Shown: positions 61,457 through 64,000 of the stretch, piece by piece
Position numbering within the stretch: the first letter of the stretch is position 1
How the letters are laid out: the number at the start of each line of letters is the position of its first letter
Assembly (NCBI RefSeq): GCF_027587175.1
Contig: NZ_JAPCID010000013.1
Coordinates: 87,961 to 151,960, forward strand
Reading direction: 5' to 3'
DNA: 64,000 nucleotides
Source: Solirubrobacter deserti
GTDB lineage: Bacteria > Actinomycetota > Thermoleophilia > Solirubrobacterales > Solirubrobacteraceae
The notes under the pieces: model-generated
Database searches by the model: none
Told to the model about the DNA's origin: nothing
The model's input: only the letters and a program-made list of their open reading frames with translations
Program-made: the position numbers and the translations under genes

Positions 61457-64000
61457 CGGCGCGCGCGTTCGACATCTGCGGGGCGTTGCCGACCGGGATC
61501 ACGGTGCTCGAGGCGAGCGCGGGGACGGGCAAGACGTACACGATCGCGGCGCTGGCGGCGCGCTACGTGGCTGAGGGGACGCCGCTGCAGAACCTGCTGC
61601 TGGTCACGTTCACGCGGATGGCGACGGGCGAGCTGCGCGATCGCGTCCGCGAGCGGCTCGTGCGCACCGAGCGCGACCTCACGCGCGTGCTGGACGGCGC
61701 GCCGCTCGACACGCTCGATGACGTGACCCGGCTGCTGGCCGCCGGCCCTGACGTCGCGGTGCGGCGGGACCGGCTGATCCGCGCGCTGGCCGACTTCGAC
61801 GCGGCGACGATCGCGACCACGCACGGGTTCTGCCAGGAGGTGCTCGGTGGGCTCGGCGTCGCGGGCGACCTCGAGCCGGACGCCGAGCTGGTCGAGGCCG
61901 TGGACGACCTGACCGGCGAGGTCGTCGACGACCTGTACGTGCGGCGCTACTTCAAGGACGTCGACGCGCCGCTGATCACGCGCGCCGAGGCGCTGAAGAT
62001 CGCGCGCGAGACGATCGCGAACCCGGGCGCGCCGATCGAGCCGCGCGACACGTCGGGGAACGACCTCGCCGCGTTGCGCGCACGGCTGGCGGCCCGCGTG
62101 CGGGTGGAGCTCGAGGAGCGCAAGCGGACGCTCTCGATCGTCACCTACGACGACCTGCTCACGCGGCTCAACGAGGCCTTGAAACGCGGCGGAGTGGACA
62201 AGCTGCGGGCGCGCTACCGGGTCGTGCTGGTGGATGAGTTCCAGGACACCGATCCGATCCAGTGGGAGATCCTGGAGACCGCGTTCAAGGCGCCCGAGGT
62301 GACGCTGGTGCTGATCGGCGACCCCAAGCAGGCGATCTACGCCTTCCGCGGCGCCGACATCTACTCCTACCTGGAGGCCAAGGAGACCGCGTCGGCGACG
62401 GAGACGCTGAACGTGAACTGGCGCTCGGACCAGGCGCTGATCGACGCCTATGACGCGATGTTCGGCGGCGCCCAGCTCGGTGACGAGCGGATCGTGTACC
62501 TGAGGGTGCGCGCCAACGACCCCGACAAGCGCCGCTCGCTGCCGGGGGCGCCGCTGCGGATGCGGGTCGTGGACCGGTCGGACCCGGCGATCGAGCTCAC
62601 CGCGAAGGGCTACGCGGGGCTGAACTCGGCGCGCGCGTACGTGGCGCGCGATCTGGCCGAGGACATCGTGCGGCTGCTGGAATCGGGGCAGGCGAAGCCC
62701 GGCGACATCGCCGTGCTGGTCCGCTACAACCGCCACCACGCGCTGCCGGTCCGGGACGCGCTGGACGCGGCGGGCGTGCCCGTCGTGATCAACGGCGCGG
62801 GCAGCGTGTTCGGCACGCGCGCGGCGAGCGACTGGCTGGACCTGCTGGAGGCGCTGGAGCGGCCGTCGTCGGTGCCGCGCGCGCGACGCGCGACGATGAC
62901 GCCGTTCCTCGGCTGGAGCGCCGAGCGCGTGGCCACGGCGGATGACGAGGAGTGGGAGAACGTCCACCGGCGCCTGCACGCGTGGGCGGCGCTGCTGCGC
63001 CGGCGCGGGCTGGCTTCGCTGTTCGAGACGATCACGCTGGTCGAGCGGTTGCCGGGCCGCGTGCTGGCCGAGGCCGACGGCGAGCGCCGGTTGACCGACC
63101 TGCGCCATGTCGGCCAGCTGCTGCACAGCGCCGCTTCCGCCGAGCGGCTCGGCACGGCCGCGCTGGCCGTCTGGCTGCGTCAGCGCGTCGCGGACGCCGA
63201 GCGCGAGGGCGACGAAGAGCGCTCCCGCCGGCTGGAGTCGGACGCCGAGGCCGTGCAGGTGCTGACGATCCACCGCGCGAAGGGGCTCGAGTTCCCGGTC
63301 GTCTACGTCCCGTACCTGTGGGAGCCGACCTGGGTCGACGACAAGCCGATCCCGATCGTCTACCACGACCCCGACGCCGACTTCCAGCGCACCATCGACG
63401 TCGGCCTCGCCGGCTCGGACTATCGCCGCCACAAGGACCTCCACATCGCCGAGCAGCGCGGGGAGGACCTGCGGCTCGCCTATGTCGCGCTCACCCGCGC
63501 CAAGCACCAGGCCGTCGTCTGGTGGGCCGGCACGTGGAACAGCCGCGACTCCGCGCTGAGTCGCCTGCTGCTCGCCCGCGACGCCGACGGCCGCGTCGCC
63601 GACCGCGGCCCGAACCCGCCCACCGACGATGTTGCGATCGAGCGCTTCCGCGAGCTCGCCTCCAATGCCCCGGGCTGCGTGAGCGTCGAGCGCGCGTCGC
63701 TGTCAGGCATGCCGCTCGGCTGGTCGGCCCCGCGTCCCGAGGCCGCGTCGCTGGCCGCGGCGACCTTCACCCGCGAGCTCGACCGCTCCTGGCGGCGCAC
63801 CTCCTACAGCGACATCACCGCCGCCGCCCACGAGGCCCGCGTCGCCTCCGAGCCGGAGGAGGTGGCGCTGACCGACGAGCCCGGCGAGGAGCCCCGCTTC
63901 GGCGACCTCGTCCCGGACGACGCCGAAGTCGTCGGCGGCATCGCCCGCTCCGCGCGCGGCGCCCACGCGCCGCCGCCCGCCGCCGCGCCGCCCGGCGACG
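61453..64000 (+). CDS. recB: Exodeoxyribonuclease V subunit RecB (C-terminus beyond window)
   Basis: The first 849 codons are visible, from GTG 61453. The UvrD-type helicase motifs are Ia/Walker A 'VLEASAGTGKTYTIAALAAR', 'LLLVTFTRMATGELRDRVRE', Walker B 'VVLVDEFQDTDPIQWEILE', 'LIGDPKQAIYAFRGADIYSY', 'VNWRSD', 'VQVLTIHRAKGLEFPVVYVP' and motif VI 'LRLAYVALTRAKHQAVVWWA'. The RecB nuclease domain expected at the C-terminus lies outside. Together with RecC and a probable RecD downstream it forms the double-strand-break and anti-phage exonuclease RecBCD. Confidence 0.93.
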   Translation, partial: MTARAFDICGALPTGITVLEASAGTGKTYTIAALAARYVAEGTPLQNLLLVTFTRMATGELRDRVRERLVRTERDLTRVLDGAPLDTLDDVTRLLAAGPDVAVRRDRLIRALADFDAATIATTHGFCQEVLGGLGVAGDLEPDAELVEAVDDLTGEVVDDLYVRRYFKDVDAPLITRAEALKIARETIANPGAPIEPRDTSGNDLAALRARLAARVRVELEERKRTLSIVTYDDLLTRLNEALKRGGVDKLRARYRVVLVDEFQDTDPIQWEILETAFKAPEVTLVLIGDPKQAIYAFRGADIYSYLEAKETASATETLNVNWRSDQALIDAYDAMFGGAQLGDERIVYLRVRANDPDKRRSLPGAPLRMRVVDRSDPAIELTAKGYAGLNSARAYVARDLAEDIVRLLESGQAKPGDIAVLVRYNRHHALPVRDALDAAGVPVVINGAGSVFGTRAASDWLDLLEALERPSSVPRARRATMTPFLGWSAERVATADDEEWENVHRRLHAWAALLRRRGLASLFETITLVERLPGRVLAEADGERRLTDLRHVGQLLHSAASAERLGTAALAVWLRQRVADAEREGDEERSRRLESDAEAVQVLTIHRAKGLEFPVVYVPYLWEPTWVDDKPIPIVYHDPDADFQRTIDVGLAGSDYRRHKDLHIAEQRGEDLRLAYVALTRAKHQAVVWWAGTWNSRDSALSRLLLARDADGRVADRGPNPPTDDVAIERFRELASNAPGCVSVERASLSGMPLGWSAPRPEAASLAAATFTRELDRSWRRTSYSDITAAAHEARVASEPEEVALTDEPGEEPRFGDLVPDDAEVVGGIARSARGAHAPPPAAAPPGD

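Noticed and set aside
60634..63507. A 957-codon minus-strand frame under recC/recB
   Set aside because: It is a shadow of RecB helicase motifs; its composition is non-protein-like.

Overview
The window is very GC-rich with strongly GC-biased third codon positions. Genes are tightly packed, often with ATGA/GTGA stop-start overlaps, many start at GTG or TTG, and leaderless-looking starts occur. The protein set (alaS-ruvX, mltG-aroE-pilB-pilT-pilC, non-discriminating-type AspRS, RecB/RecC, many ECF sigma factors, large secreted proteins with metal-binding repeats) suggests an actinobacterium of the Thermoleophilia/Solirubrobacterales type (Solirubrobacter or Conexibacter-like). This assignment is inferred from gene content and composition, not from a 16S gene.

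Region 1 (1-19.2 kb) is surface, envelope and regulatory accessory DNA. It holds a CHASE2 sensor (cut by the window edge) coupled to a beta-propeller/FecR protein, a LuxR-type AAA regulator, an MFS pump beside an ECF sigma factor, a secreted LVIVD-repeat protein, a CHAP-type peptidoglycan hydrolase, a second ECF sigma factor with a membrane partner, several small secreted proteins, a protein with the N-terminal leader motif seen in contractile-injection-system cargo, and a secreted protein with three DCDD-type repeats.

Region 2 (19,211-28,025) is an 8.8-kb integrative mobilizable element inserted in a tRNA gene with anticodon CAU. A perfect 19-bp direct repeat bounds it; the right copy lies inside the tRNA. 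It encodes a tyrosine integrase next to the tRNA, a small HTH excisionase-like protein, a MobF relaxase-helicase, a structured possible oriT, and a two-gene operon of a Shedu-like DUF4263 nuclease followed by a TIR-NTPase-TPR protein. No conjugation machinery is present, so it would need a helper. The operon looks like anti-phage cargo and is the most interesting item here.

Region 3 (28.1-41.5 kb) is mostly housekeeping: a MarR-MFS-GcvT-like operon, glutamate formimidoyltransferase, a small membrane protein, an MBL hydrolase, hisS, aspS, a thioredoxin-like membrane protein, an MnmA thiouridylase fused to a NifU/IscU-like domain, a Nudix hydrolase, alaS and ruvX.

Region 4 (41.5-53 kb) holds a 1,518-residue coiled-coil protein bracketed by PAS domains and containing fourteen 51-bp tandem repeats, then the overlapping series mltG, aroE, pilB, pilT, pilC. 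This ties cell-wall synthesis, shikimate synthesis and type IV pilus motors together. Region 5 (53-64 kb) holds a rhodanese sulfurtransferase, small secreted proteins, a Uma2-type protein, a DJ-1/MarR pair behind paired operators, an NlpC/P60 hydrolase, and recC followed by recB, which runs off the window end.
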